In this document: piece by piece, positions 37,346 through 48,491 of the stretch | Numbering within the stretch: position 1 is the stretch's first letter | How the letters are laid out: each line of letters starts with the position of its first letter | NCBI GenBank assembly: GCA_963556495.2 | Contig: OY747723.1 | Span: forward strand, 16,312,501 to 16,376,500 | Direction: 5' to 3' | Origin: Valencia hispanica | Taxonomy: Eukaryota > Chordata > Actinopteri > Cyprinodontiformes > Valenciidae | Length of the DNA stretch: 64,000 nucleotides | Notes under the pieces: generated by a model | Seen by the model: only the letters and a program-made list of their open reading frames with translations | What the model was told of the DNA's origin: nothing | Database searches by the model: none | Made by a program: the position numbers and the translations under genes

Positions 37346-39600
37346 GATGGATGTATTATGGTCTAGGGCTGCTTTCCAGCTTCAGGAGCTGGAAAACCTG
37401 CAGTAACTGATGAAAGCGTGAAATCTGCTCTGTTTATGATCTTAAAATCAATCTATTTTGTGAAGGGCACCATCCCTACTTTATACTTCCACAGTTGTGC
37501 CTCCAGTTAACTCAGACATTGTGGATGAACCTATCAGACGCTTACAAAGCCATGACATTATCTGGGCTTTTCCAAATGATTTAACAGCACAGCAGTCTTT
37601 ATGTATTTAAGCCTTTGAATTTAAGATAATCAAAATTAAAATAACTTTCAGACCAAAAAAAAAGAAGACAAAAGTTGAATCTTTATAAAAAGCGTCTGGA
37701 ATTGTACTTTTCCAGTTCAGACAGAAGGCAATGTCATCTTTTTAACTTCTTAGGGTAACATTACTCTCTCCAAAACCAACATTTCCTTAACATACCCCTC
37801 CATCATCAAGTTTTAATATTTGTTTTTTTCTCTCGAGCCCCTTAGCTTGCCAACTTTTCTAACCACCAGTTACTGGCTACTTCAGTTTCATTTGTCACAC
37901 CCTAATGCTATTTACATTTAATCTGCTGTAACTGCAAAAAGCATAAGGTAAATTAGCCAGTGTTAGCGAATGAGAGAATAGTTACAAAGAGTTGAAGTGA
38001 CTCCAAAGTCTCTGGACAGCTGAAGGGAACAGCTGTGTCGAGGAGATAACCATCCATCACGACGGGTGACCCTTTCCTATCAAATGTAATGACCGGGTCC
38101 ATTGTTTGTGTGAAGGAAAAAAGATTAGCGCAGCTGTAAATTTTTGCCGTTTCAATGCAAAGCAGTTTAGTTTTGGCCCATTCAATCCCCGCTGATAAGA
38201 AGCACGTTTATAGCTCGGTTCAGACGGCCGTGATCAGTGGTATTAACCTCTACAACAGCACAAATTATCCCCCTACAATCATGGGTTAGGCTCCTGCTAC
38301 TAATTAGACATTTTTAAGTGAGCCTTTTACCCTAACACACAAAGTGGGAAAAGGTTGTTTGAAAAGCTGGATCGCAATATAACAGATGCTTAAACGGGAA
38401 TGTAAAAATTCAAGAATAGAGAGAAAGGACCGTATTTAAGCAAAGCGAACACAATAAACTGTTATAATCTCCCAACATTATGCTCATTTAAGGACTGTTT
38501 ATTCACAACAGCACCTGAAGCGTCCTGACGCAGCAGGGGTGGTGCATCTTCTCCTCCAAGGGCCATGTAAACAAAAGCCGAGGATGTTTGTGCTATTTGG
38601 CAAGGTTTAGTCAGAAACTCAGTATGCAGGTGAAACGGATCCTCAAGGCATAAAGACTTGTCAGAATCTGAGATCTCGTAAACCCAAAAGGTTATGAAAT
38701 TTTTAAAGAACCTGTCCGCTCAAATAGTCCCCCACCCTCCTCAGTAGCTGCAGATAGCTGGGGTTCCTCCATCATAAAGCTGAGCCACCAGACAAACAGT
38801 ATATGTTGACAAGCTGGAAGAGGACGTCTTAAATTTCTGCTCCAAAGGCAAATAACTGCTTGGTAAGAAAAGCAAAGATTCGAATTGTAATACAGAGTAT
38901 GAGATCTACTGCAACGTGCGCTGTGGATGTGTGGGCGGCCTGTCAAATTAATGTCTGTCGCTGCAGCTGCTGTTTACAGCCATCCAAAACAACAACAACA
39001 CATTACTTTCAGCTACAGAAAGAATATTTTAATGATTTTTTTCAATTGCTTTGAGCATTGCTTAGATTAAAATGCTTAAGTCAGATGTTGATTTCAAAGG
39101 TTTTAGACCCCGTTGAAAATGAAAAAGATCCGGTAGATAAGAACGGAGGTTTCACAATGCAGTTTTTCAATAAATAGAAATTATCATTTTTTTCTTAAGT
39201 GTAATAATTGAAAATTAAAAAAAACAATTATTCAAATCTAGAATTCATGCATCCTTCTTTCAATAAAAGGAGGCGTGCATAAATATTTCATAACTTAACT
39301 TCAATCAGCACATGAATTATCTGTCTGCCTTGTATGTCAACAGCAATGGGCGGAGCCAAAACTACTTGAGTCTAGATGTGGTGCAGGTTAGCTTATAGGA
39401 TACAAAAGGTATGGATGCATAACTATTTCAATTATTTCATACAGAAATTAGGCAAAGGTACTCAGAAGTTGTCATATGACCTTAGATTTTAATTGGACAT
39501 TTAATGCATTGTTTTCATCAAACTATTGACATGAAAAGAATTACGGAAGCTTTTACAGCTCTTACACGTAGTTGAGTGCCATATTCTAAGGCTAAAATAC
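37346..39600. other. gabrg3 intron, nothing recognised
   Basis: No exon or repeat named. Short frames at 38692-38946 and 38860-39054 overlap on opposite strands and look random. Confidence 0.35.
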
Positions 39601-39609
39601 GTAAGGGAT

Positions 39610-39770
39610 AATGCCCGACGAGGAGTCAATTATCAGAAATTAATGGACGACGCGGAGGCGTGAACCGTTCGACACGAAGTGGACGGTTCATACAGACATG
39701 ATTCAGCTGATTGCAATTCAGCATAAGACAAAGGAGTTTGTCCCTTAACTGGTGGGTTGAACGAAGCCTT
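39610..39770. repeat. Possible dispersed repeat
   Basis: 'GACGAGGAGTCAATTATCAG', 'ATGGACGACGCGGAGGCGTG' and 'AACCGTTCGACACGAAGTGG' form a CpG-containing block in AT-rich sequence, of a type I associate with fish dispersed repeats. The borders are unclear. Confidence 0.3.
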
Positions 39771-40681
39771 GACAGAAGTGGAGGCAGGGTGGGAAAACAA
39801 TGCCATGCTTTACAGCTGGCATGAGGTATTTATGCTTACAAGCTAGATTTGGTTCTGTGCTTTGCATTATGACCAAACATCTCTACTTTGTACTCATCTA
39901 TCCAAAAAACATTGTTCAGGGAGTCTTCATTCATTCATTCAGGTACAACTTTACTATAATATTTTAAAAGCAAAGACTGCGTCAACCCACCCATCTATAC
40001 AAATATCACTTCCTCATTCTTTCCCCTCATTTTTTGAAGTTTCTCTGAGCATTGCACAGATTTGCTCAGACATCCACTCATACGGAAAAGGTAATCACTC
40101 CTACTTTAAGTGCCCTAAATGTTTTCTCCTTTGAATCATCTCTCTGAATAATGATAGCCTTTAGATTGTTTGGGAATGTCTTCCCAGATTGATGGGAAGG
40201 AACAACTGCTTCTTATAGGTCATTGCTGCTATGTTCCTACTTTACAGACACTCTCCCATATCCTGTTTTGTTTTTCATACAGTTGTATAAGGCTGGAACA
40301 AAAAAGGACAACTTTGGCTATTATAACCCTTCTGAAATAGCGTCATAGGGACTCAGAATGTTTTAGGCAGATGGACAGTATAAACTCAGGGTTTGCTCGG
40401 ACAGTGCAATTTTGTCATTGAAACCTGCTGCAACCAACTCAGACGTTTGAGTTATGTCATAAAAATTTCAATGTCACTTCTTGAAAATGTTAGTGCTCTC
40501 TTTATTGGCAGCAATTTCAAAATGATTTAGATGAATAGAGATTCAGGCTCTTCCCTCAGCTGCCACTGAAGGACATAAAAGATGAATACTTTTCAAGCTG
40601 CTATGCTGCCGTTCATGTTCTCTTCTATTGTCCTGTCCTGGTTTTATGTGCTTTATCTCAGTGTTTTCTGAAGGTCTTCAC
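39771..40681. other. gabrg3 intron, nothing recognised
   Basis: No exon. '40141-40260' has weak similarity in wording to 57620-57720 ('CAGATTGATGGGAA'), possibly both from one old transposon. Confidence 0.3.
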
Positions 40682-40813
40682 CTCAGTGTGTAAAGTATCT
40701 TTCCATTGTTCCAGATGCGAAGCAGCTGATTGGGTGTAGTTATCCAGTGCGAGTCTGCGTTCTTGGAGTTCCTAAAGATGGTGTCGGGCAGCCAGATCAG
40801 GCCAACCATATTG
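40682..40813 (-). CDS. gabrg3: gabrg3 exon: ligand-binding domain, second part (132 bp)
   Basis: The exon encodes '(S)[17 protein letters not shown]', '[17 protein letters not shown]' and 'NNGKILYTL(R)', the inner beta-sheet of the extracellular domain including the region that contributes to the subunit interface. The acceptor is 'TTCAACCAG|CAAT' and the donor is 'CTGAG|GTGAAG'. With the 92-bp exon 361 bases away it makes 224 bp. That is 221 bp, the usual size of one uninterrupted GABA-A exon, plus one extra codon. The junction falls inside a Ser codon (AG|C). '[14 protein letters not shown]' favours gamma-3. Confidence 0.94.
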
Positions 40814-41174
40814 CTGGTTGAACAGGAGACAGAAAAAGAGAGGGAACAAGGTGAGAAATCACTGTAGCAGACTTCCTTGAGACCTCTATGAAATGCATTA
40901 GTCTGCTCCCCTTCTCAATAGGAGGATAATAAAATACCCGGGTGGCTTGGGGAAAACAAAGCACATCAATCAATTTGTTCCATTAATTACAGGTCTGTGC
41001 GAGAGAGAGAGAGAGAGAGAATATTGTTCTCAAATGAGATTCTCTATATGAAAATGTTCAAAAGGCGCTGAAGCCGAAGGACAAACTGCTATGAAGGAGT
41101 AAAAGTTCATTTAAAAGCTTATTGTCAGAAATTCTGATTACAAGTAAAGTACATTTGTAGCAAACGCACTATAC
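40814..41174 (-). other. Additional small gabrg3 intron (361 bp)
   Basis: A GT-AG intron ('AG|GTATAG' to 'AACCAG|C') interrupts the exon that is usually 221 bp in vertebrate GABA-A subunits, at phase 2. It contains a (GA)n run at about 40999-41020 and no transposon that I recognise. Confidence 0.85.
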
Positions 41175-41266
41175 CTATTGAGGGTCAGAATCCGCATGCT
41201 GCTGCTGTTATACCGCAGACGGGTGTCCACCCAACTCTGGGCAAAGATGATATCGATCTGGTACTC
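41175..41266 (-). CDS. gabrg3: gabrg3 exon: ligand-binding domain, first part (92 bp)
   Basis: The exon encodes 'EYQIDIIFAQSWVDTRLRYN' followed by 'SSSMRILTLN(S)', strands of the N-terminal beta-sandwich. The acceptor is 'TCTCCCCAG|GAG' and the donor is 'AATAG|GTATAG'. It begins at a codon border, as the conserved exon following the 68-bp exon does. 'NSS' is a possible N-glycosylation site, and the loop is one residue longer than in mammalian gamma-3. The longer open frames over this spot (41138-41404 and 41208-41429) run into intron and are not the true exon limits. Confidence 0.93.
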
Positions 41267-42399
41267 CTGGGGAGAGAAAAGAAGAGTCAATATAGTGATC
41301 GAACAAGGCTCTGTAGTGAGATACACAGGCGGAAAGATTTTCAGGTGGAAGTCTGTATGCCGAGCGCTGCGGTGGAGAAGTTGAACGCAAAATGTCCACA
41401 TCAAAGAAAATCCTACTGCAGTGCAGCACTCACTGGAAGAACATATGCTTTTGATATGAAACTTTAATTACAGCATCTCCAAAACCGTTTACTTCAGCAT
41501 ATTTTCTTTCACCTCAGTGATGACCCCTGTTTTATTTATGCAAGGTTTTACCGTGAGAACATCGAATCAGAACGTTCTCATTTAGCTGATATTCAATAAT
41601 TACACATCTTTTTACCCAAAATGATTTTTTTGGTGGTTTGTCTCTTCCTATAAACTGTAATTAAAATTCATGAAAGTGCAGTTTGTGAATGCTTGGTTTT
41701 ACAAAGTGCTGAATGTGAGCAAACAGTCTTCTGTGACATACTGCAGCCCTTTACAAACTGTTGCTGACTTTAAAGTTTTACATTAACTCAATATTCTGAT
41801 ATTTGAACTAATCACAAAAATGTTTACCTTACTTGTATTGAACACTAAATCCCAATTTTCATTATATTCTTAAAATTATTAAACCTCCTGAACAGAATCC
41901 ATTATAAGAGCTCAAATTCGTCAAGTGGGATCTGAGGAAAACCTGATGCAACAGACTGAAGGCTTTACTGCATTAGGTGAGAGAGCATCTTAAATACCCA
42001 GACTGTTGGTGGTAATATTACTTTGCATGTTTGAAATATAGTTTCGTCAAAACACTTCAAAAACATCAGTGAAGAGACTATTTCCTTGCATAAATGAGGA
42101 AACCGATCCAAAAAGATATCAAATGCCCTGAATTTTCCAAGAGATGAGGCTGACTCCATTATTCCCAGGTTTAAAGTTAAAAAGCAGTCACTAAACCATC
42201 CCCAAATGGAAGAAAAGGGAAGCTATAAATGACTTCCACAAAAGTCCTGAGGGGGAAGGTGGTCAAAAACACCCAACGAGCTACAAAAGACTAACGCACA
42301 CAAATCCGGTGGGACTCTCCCTGACATCCAGGGTGTCCAACACAGAACAGAAACAATATCTGAACTCTAATATTGGTTATTGGGATATGTGTCAACTTT
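41267..42399. other. gabrg3 intron upstream of the 92-bp exon; nothing recognised
   Basis: The preceding conserved 68-bp exon, which should end in '...NM', was sought from here to 64000 on the minus strand and not found. Confidence 0.4.
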
Positions 42400-43010
42400 T
42401 GGACTCGAGGTATGCTTAAGTTGGACCAAGACTTGACTTGAGGTTTAGGACTCTAGTGTTTGTCTTGATCAATCTTGAGCCCACATGAAGAGTAAACAAA
42501 GTAAACCACACACCATGTCTCTGAATGGAATGTCTGGCTCCTCGACATAAAAACAGTCATTTATTCAGAAATGTAATATTTGAAATCTCACATTATTTGA
42601 GAAAAGACTAGAGGCTTTGAGTTAAGATAAAAGGCTCAATACTTGACCTGGAATAAAATACTAGACAGACATAGGATAAAAGACTAGAGACTATGATTGG
42701 ACTTAGGACAGACGTTTAGAGACTTTAGATTTGGGACAAATGACTTGACCTGATCTTGGGTTGAAATACCTGACCTAGACTTGGGACAAAAGACATGTGA
42801 CTTGACCTTGACTCAGGATGAAAACATGGGACTAAACCTAAAGCAAAAATGTTTGTGACTAGACTTGAACCAAAGACTCAAGACTGTACTTGGGATGATA
42901 CACTTGATACTAGACTAAGGATGAAACACTACAGACTAGACTTAGACTTGTGAGACAAGATTTGAGACATGACTTTGGATAAAATACTAGACTTGGCATG
43001 AGTTTGGAAC
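42400..43010. repeat. Decayed tandem repeat of 'GACTTGGGACAAAAGACTTGA' type
   Basis: Over about 600 bases, variants of 'GACTTG(G)A', 'GGACAAAAGACTAGAGACT', 'GGATGAAA.ACT' and 'ACTTGACCTTGACT' recur every 20-40 bases. The unit is too diverged for exact borders. This looks like a mutated minisatellite. The strand asymmetry (G and A rich on plus) is clear. Confidence 0.7.
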
Positions 43011-44469
43011 GAAAGAATTGGAAATATAAATTGTGAACACCTCCGCGTAAAAAAATAAGTAGAAAAATATAAAGACAGACATCATTTTGAACCACAGACA
43101 AGTACAATTCCTTCAATAAGCCACAAAAAATCTTAAGCCAAATTGCTCCTTTAAGTGTGTTGCACCAAAGAGTTTCTTCAACATATGAATTGGTCTGGAG
43201 CTTTATAGTTTGACAGGAGCCATTTATAAAATCAGTTAATGTGGCTGATGTTGCTGTACCAGGATGAAACATTTTTATTTCACAATTCGTTTCTAATTTT
43301 TAAGCAGCTCTTCAATGATTAAGGACTCAGCATAGCCTACAAGTAGCTTAGAGGCAGTATATAAATAACTGAAACCATCCCATGGTATAAACTGTACCGC
43401 TGCAATGCTTGTATCATTTCATAACTCCCACTCCCTTCAAACGATCTGCCTGTTGGCTTAGTGTCCTTTGTTTTCTGCTGGGTAGAGTTGTCATTGTCAA
43501 TCCTCACTTGCATCATTTTGAAAGAGAACAAACTAATGGTATGAGCTCGGTCTTTATCCTTATTAACATCTATAAAAAGTGCTGAGAGGAACTGGAGTCA
43601 AGTTCAAGTAAAACAATAGATATTAGATCTCAAACTTTGGCCCTCGGCTGTTAATGGTCACCATCATGGTCAGGGCCTCAGCTGGAGCGCCTTCATGGAA
43701 TATTCTCAGGACACATGCTTTAGCTGTAAGGTCAGATTCTAAGAAGCCTTTCCCAAGCCTTTGCTGATATGAAACTGTCATTTCAGGGTCCATTATGATG
43801 TAGTGATACAGAGCCTCGACCATCCTTACTGGTGTTGGGCTGATAACAAGACTGTTTGCAATTATAGGAGGATTTTCTCGTCAGGACAGTTTTGTCTTTT
43901 CCGAAAGCTAAAGGAAGCCTCAAAGTTCAAACACTGCAGAAACTTTGACGTGTTTTGCAACTGAAACTCTTCATTTTTCTTCAGTGAAGTATTCCTCGTT
44001 TTCTGCCTTTTATGACCTTTTATTAAAAAGGCAGACAAGTCCTGACCTTATTAACAAATCTACCATCAAATTTCCCTTTGTTTCTGTTCGATATATGGGA
44101 CGGGGAGGGACAATGACAAGAAAATACCATGCTGATGGTGATGGTGACTTCTAGAATTTACCGTAAACATGAACAGGAAATCAGCAAGTCTTATGCTTGG
44201 AGAAGATCAACTCACTGCTATCCCCAAATGGGGTTTTCTGCTTTAGCTGGGTCTGTTTGCGAAGTACATGACAAGGCACTGAAGATGGCCCATTATTTAT
44301 GGACATTACACATAACCACAAAGAGCAGTGTTGACAGATATCTGATTAAAATTAACTAGCTCTATTACTCCCCATGGGATCAATGCCAGAAAAACGAGAG
44401 CCAATGCAGGACTTACTTGGGTTTACTGCCCAGAAATAAATGATTCGACCCATGACCTGTTCATGAGCT
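43011..44469. other. Intron or flank, no feature named
   Basis: A 66-codon minus frame at 43623-43823 begins 'MVEALYHYIIMDPEMTVSYQ' and looks protein-like, but I do not recognise it (see findings). Confidence 0.3.
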
Positions 44470-45213
44470 CTCTCCCCTACAAAAGTTTTCACACCCGTCA
44501 ATTTTACCACACTTTGTTGTGTCATAACAAAAACATCTTGGGATTTTATGCAAGAGACCAAGACAAAATGGAAAAGAATGCATGGTTTTAGTCCTGCTGG
44601 TAGATGAAGCTACTCTTAAGTCTTAAACCCTCTGAAGCGTCCCAGGTGGTCCTATATTTAGCTCCACCCATTATCCAGTTGCCAAGCAGGTTTTCTATCC
44701 ACAACATGATGCTCCCACCACATTTCACTATTTAGATCAGTTGTTCCTAACCTTTTTTTCCCCTGAGGACCCCCCTTGCATGTGTCCAAGACAAGTCGGG
44801 ACAACCCTAACTCCTATCCACATACACGCAGTAAAATTACAAACTTATTTGCAAAAAAATTAAACAGCAATTGTAGGTTTTTGTTCTTTTACACTGTAGG
44901 CTATATGGACAATTTTCTTTTTATCTTTTGTATTGTATAAATTTAATATTTACAAATATAATTTTGGTAACCTCGGCAGTGCCGAGTCGGCACACACAAA
45001 ATAGTGCGGCCCCCCCCTACGATCTCTAGGGACCCCTTTAGGGTATCCCCAGGCTGGAAACCACTGGTTTAGATGATATGCAGTGCTAGTTTTTCCACCA
45101 AGCACCATATTGTCCAGTAAAGGTTACATTTTGATTTTATGACCAAAGTATCACCATAAACCTATTTTATGCATCTCCTACATAGTTTATAGCAAACTAT
45201 ACCTTTTTAAAAC
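44470..45213 (-). mobile_element. Decayed Tc1-like transposon, split by a miniature element
   Basis: 'CACACCCGTCAATTTTACCA' and 'GGGATTTTATGCAAGAGACC' form the end region. 'CACAACATGATGCTCCCACC' is antisense of the transposase core and is continued after the insertion by 'GATATGCAGTGCTAGTTTTT'. The remainder stops where the next Tc1-like element begins at 45216. Confidence 0.55.
44738..45066. mobile_element. hAT-like miniature element (329 bp)
   Basis: The ends are 'CAGTTGTTCCTAACC' and the inverted 'GGCTGGAAACCACTG'. The direct flanks 'ATTTAGAT' (44730-44737) and 'GTTTAGAT' (45067-45074) match at seven of eight bases, as for a hAT 8-bp duplication. Removing it rejoins the surrounding Tc1-like text, which supports the borders. 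It is AT-rich, with no coding capacity. Confidence 0.7.
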
Positions 45214-45582
45214 TAAAGGTCCTTCTCAAAAAATTAGCATATTGTGATAAAGTTCATTCTTTTCCATAATGTAATGATAAAAATTTAACTTTCATATATT
45301 TTAGATTCATTGCACACCAACTGAAATATTTCAGGTCTTTTATTGTTTTAAAACTGATGATTTTGGGATACAGCTCATGAAAACCCCAAATTCCTATCTA
45401 AAAAAAATTAGCATATTTCATCCGACCAATAAAAGAAAAGTGTTTCTAATACAAAAAAAGTCAACCTTCAAATAATTATGTTCAGTTATGCACTCAATAC
45501 TTGGTCGGGGATCCTTTTGCAGAAATGACTGCTTCAATGCGGCGTGGCATGGAGGCAATCAGCCTGTGGCACTGCTGAGGTG

Positions 45583-45734
45583 TTATGGAGGCCCAGGATG
45601 CTTTGATAGCTCCTTAAGCTCATCCAGAGTGTTGGATCTTGCGTCTCTCAACTTCCTCTTCACAATATCCCACAGATTCTCTATGGGGTTCAGGTCAGGA
45701 GAGTTGGGAGGCCAATTGAGCACAGTAATACCAT
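45583..45734 (-). pseudogene. Tc1-like transposase, C-terminal part
   Basis: Beyond the Rex3 insertion the frame continues with 'LNWPPNSPDLNPIENLW', which carries the third catalytic acid (Glu). It then runs 'IVKRKLRDARSNTLDELKEL' before a frame change near 45600. The final part continues in another frame to about 45488. Confidence 0.85.
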
Positions 45735-47714
45735 CCATCCATCTATCCATTTTCTTCCACTTATCCGGGGTCGGGTCACGGGGGCAGCAGCCTAAGCAAA
45801 GAGACCCAGACTTCCCTCTCCCCTGCCACTTGTTCCAGCTTCTCGGGAGGAACCCCAAGGCGCTCCCAGGCCAGCCGAGAAACATAGTCCCCCCAGCGTG
45901 TCCTGGGCCTTCCCCTGGGCCTCCTCCCGGTGAGACGTGCCTGAAACACCTCACCAGGGAGGCGTCCAGGAGGCATCCTGACCAGATGCCCGAGCCACCT
46001 CAACTGACTCCCTTCGATGTAGAGAAGCAGCGGCTCTACTCTGAGCCCCCTCCGGATGACTGAGCTTCTCACCCTATCTCTGAGGGAGAGCCCAGACACT
46101 CTACGGAGGAAACTCATTTCAGCCGCTTGTATCCGTGATCTCGTTCTTTCGGTCACCACCCAGAGTTCGTGACCATAGATGAGGGTAGGAATGTAGATCG
46201 ACCGGTAAATCGAGAGCTTAGCCATTTGGCTCAGCTCTCTTCACCACGACAGACCGGTAGAGCGCCCGCATAACTGCAGATGCCCCACCAATCCGTCTAT
46301 CGATCTCCCGCTCCATTTTTCCCTCATTCGTGAACAAGACCCCCAGATACTTAAACTCCTCCACTTGGGGAAGGACCCCATCCTCGACCCGGAGAACGCA
46401 CCCCACCCTTTTCCGGCTCAAGACCATGGGCTCGGATTTGGAGGTGCTGTTTCTCATCCCAGCCGCTTCACACTCTGCTGCGAACCGCTCCAGCGAAAGC
46501 TGTAGATCACGTTCCGATGAAGCCAACAGGACCACGTCATCTGCAAAAAGCAGAGACCCGATCCTAAAGCCACCGAAACAGATCCCCTCAACGCCTTGGC
46601 TGCGCCTAGAGATCCTGTCCATAAAAGTTAGGAACAGGATCGGTGACAAAGGGCAACCTTTGCGGAGTCCAACTCTCACTGGAAACAAGCCCGACTTATT
46701 GCCAGCAATGCGAACCAAACTCTGGCACCGGTCGTACAGGGACCTAACAGCCCGTATCAAGGGGCCCGGTACCCCATACTCCCGGAGCACCCCCCACAGG
46801 GCCCCCCGAGGGACACGGTCGAACGCCTTCTCCAAATCCACAAAACACATGTAGGCTGGTAGGGCGAACTCCCACGCACCCTCCAGGACCCTGCTGAGGG
46901 TGTAGAGCTGGTCCAGTGTTCCACGGCCAGGACGAAAACCGCATTGTTCCTCCTGGATCCGAGGTTCAACTATCCGTCAGACCCTCCTCTCCAGAACCCC
47001 TGAATAGACCTTACCAGGGAGGCTCAGAAGTGTGATCCCCCTGTAGTTGGAACACACCCTGTGGTCCCCCCTTTTAAACAGGGGGACCACCACCCCGGTC
47101 TGCCAATCTAAGGGAACTGCCCCCGATGTCCACGCAATATTGCAGAGCCGCGTTAACCAACACAGCCCCACAACATCCAGAGCCTTGAGGAACTCCGGTC
47201 AAATCTCATCCACCCCCGGAGCCCTGCCACCGAGGAGCTTTTTAACGACCTCGGTGACCTCAGCACCAGAGATTGGAGAGACCGACCCCAAGTCCCCAAA
47301 CCCTGCTTCCAGATTGGAAGCTGGTGGGGTTGAGGAGGTCTTCGAAGTATTCCATCCACCGACCCAAAACGTCCCGCGTCAAGGTCAGCAGCACACCATC
47401 CCCACTGTAAACAGTGTTGGTGGCAGACCACTTTCCACCCCTGAGACGCCGGATGGTGGATCAGAATCGCTTTGAAGCCGTACGGAAGTCGTTTTCCATG
47501 GCCTCTCCAAACTCCTCCCACGCCTGAGTTTTTGCCTCAGCAACCATCCGAGCCGCATCCTACTTGGCCTGTCGGTACCTATCAGCTGCTTCAGGGGTCC
47601 CACAAGCCAAAAAGACCCGGTAGGACTCCTTCAGCCTGACAGCATCCCTTACCGCAAGTGTCCACCAGCGGGTTCAGGGGTTGCCGCCGCAACAGGCACC
47701 GACCACCTTGCGGC
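45735..47714 (-). mobile_element. Rex3 retrotransposon (RTE clade), 5'-truncated, 1980 bp
   Basis: This non-LTR element runs from 47714 to 45735 on the minus strand. It ends in a (GGAT)n-type tail seen as 'CCATCCATCCATCTATCC' on plus. The 14-bp target duplication 'CACAGTAATACCAT' is at 45721-45734 and 47715-47728. Its plus-strand text 'CGGTGACAAAGGGCAACC' and 'CCACCACCCCGGTCTGCCA' corresponds to the conserved sites long used for PCR of fish Rex3, which identifies the family. RT frames are broken into several pieces. Confidence 0.92.
45776..47171 (-). pseudogene. Rex3 reverse transcriptase, broken
   Basis: The pieces in order are: 47171-46977 ('DWQTGVVVPLFKRGDHRVCS', 'NYRGITLLSLPGKVYSGVLE', early RT blocks); 46850-46218 ('FVDLEKAFDRVPRGALW', 'GLRKGCPLSPILF', catalytic 'LLFADDVVLLA', 'EEFKYLGVLFTNEGKM'); and 46225-45776 ('KLSIYRSIYIPTLIYGHELW', 'RSRIQAAEMSFLRRV', 'GHLVRMPPGRLPGEVF', 'RRPRGRPRTRW'). 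The FADD box is intact. Frame changes near 46950 and 46225 and the loss of the 5' endonuclease make it non-functional. Confidence 0.9.
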
Positions 47715-47728
47715 CACAGTAATACCAT

Positions 47729-48491
47729 GGTCAGTAAACCATTCATCAGTGGTTTTGGCACTGTGAGCAGGTGCCAGGTCGTGCTGAAAAATGAAATCTT
47801 CATCTCCATAAAGCTTTTCAGCAGATGGAACCATGAAGTGCTCCAAAATCTCCTGATGGCTAGCTGCAATGACCCTGCCCTTAATAAAACACAGTGGACA
47901 AACACCAGCAGCTGACATGGCACCCCAGACCATCACTGACTGTGGGTACTTGACACTGGACTTCAGGCATTTTGGCATTTCCTTCTCCCCAGTCTTCCTC
48001 CAGACTCTGGCACCTTGATTTCCGAATGACATGCAAAATTGGCTTTCATCCGAAAAACGTACTTTGGACCACTGAGCAACAGTCCAGTGCTGCTTCTCTG
48101 TAGCCCAGGTCAGGCGCGTCTGCCGCCGTTTCTGGTTCAAAAGTGGCTTGACCTGGGGAATGCGGCACCTGCAGCCCATTTCCTGCACACGCCTGTGCAC
48201 GGTGGCTCTGGATGTTTCTACTCCAGACTCAGTCCACTGCTTCCGCAGGTCCCCCAAGGTCTGGAATCGGTCCTTCTCCACAATTTTCTTCAGGGTCCGG
48301 TCACCTCTTCTCGTTGTGCAGCGTTTTCTGCCACACTTTTTCCTTCCCACAGACTTCCCACTGAGGTACCTTGATACAGCACTCTGGGAACTGCTTATTC
48401 GTTCAGAAATTTCTTTCTGTGTCTTACCCTCTTGCTTGAGGGTGTCAATGATGGCCTTCGGGGCAGCAGTCAGGTCGGCAGTCTTACCCAT
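47729..48491 (-). pseudogene. Tc1-like transposase, N-terminal part up to the insertion
   Basis: The frame starts 'MGKTADLTAAPKAIIDTLKQ' and is intact up to 'EWFTDHGITV', where Rex3 interrupts it. It has a helix-turn-helix ('TQKEISERISSSQSAVSRYL'), a second DNA-binding half ('RATVHRRVQEMGCRCRI'), the first catalytic Asp in 'FSDESQFCM' and the second Asp in 'FQHDLAPAHSAK'. The third catalytic residue lies on the far side of the insertion. This half is well preserved, so the Rex3 insertion may have been the event that killed it. A separate frame change lies in the C-terminal piece. Confidence 0.9.

Noticed and set aside
45488..46063. 191-codon plus frame crossing the Rex3/Tc1 border
   Set aside because: It is antisense to both transposase and Rex3 and spans an insertion junction.
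46330..46854. 174-codon plus frame within Rex3
   Set aside because: It is the antisense shadow of the Rex3 RT frame.
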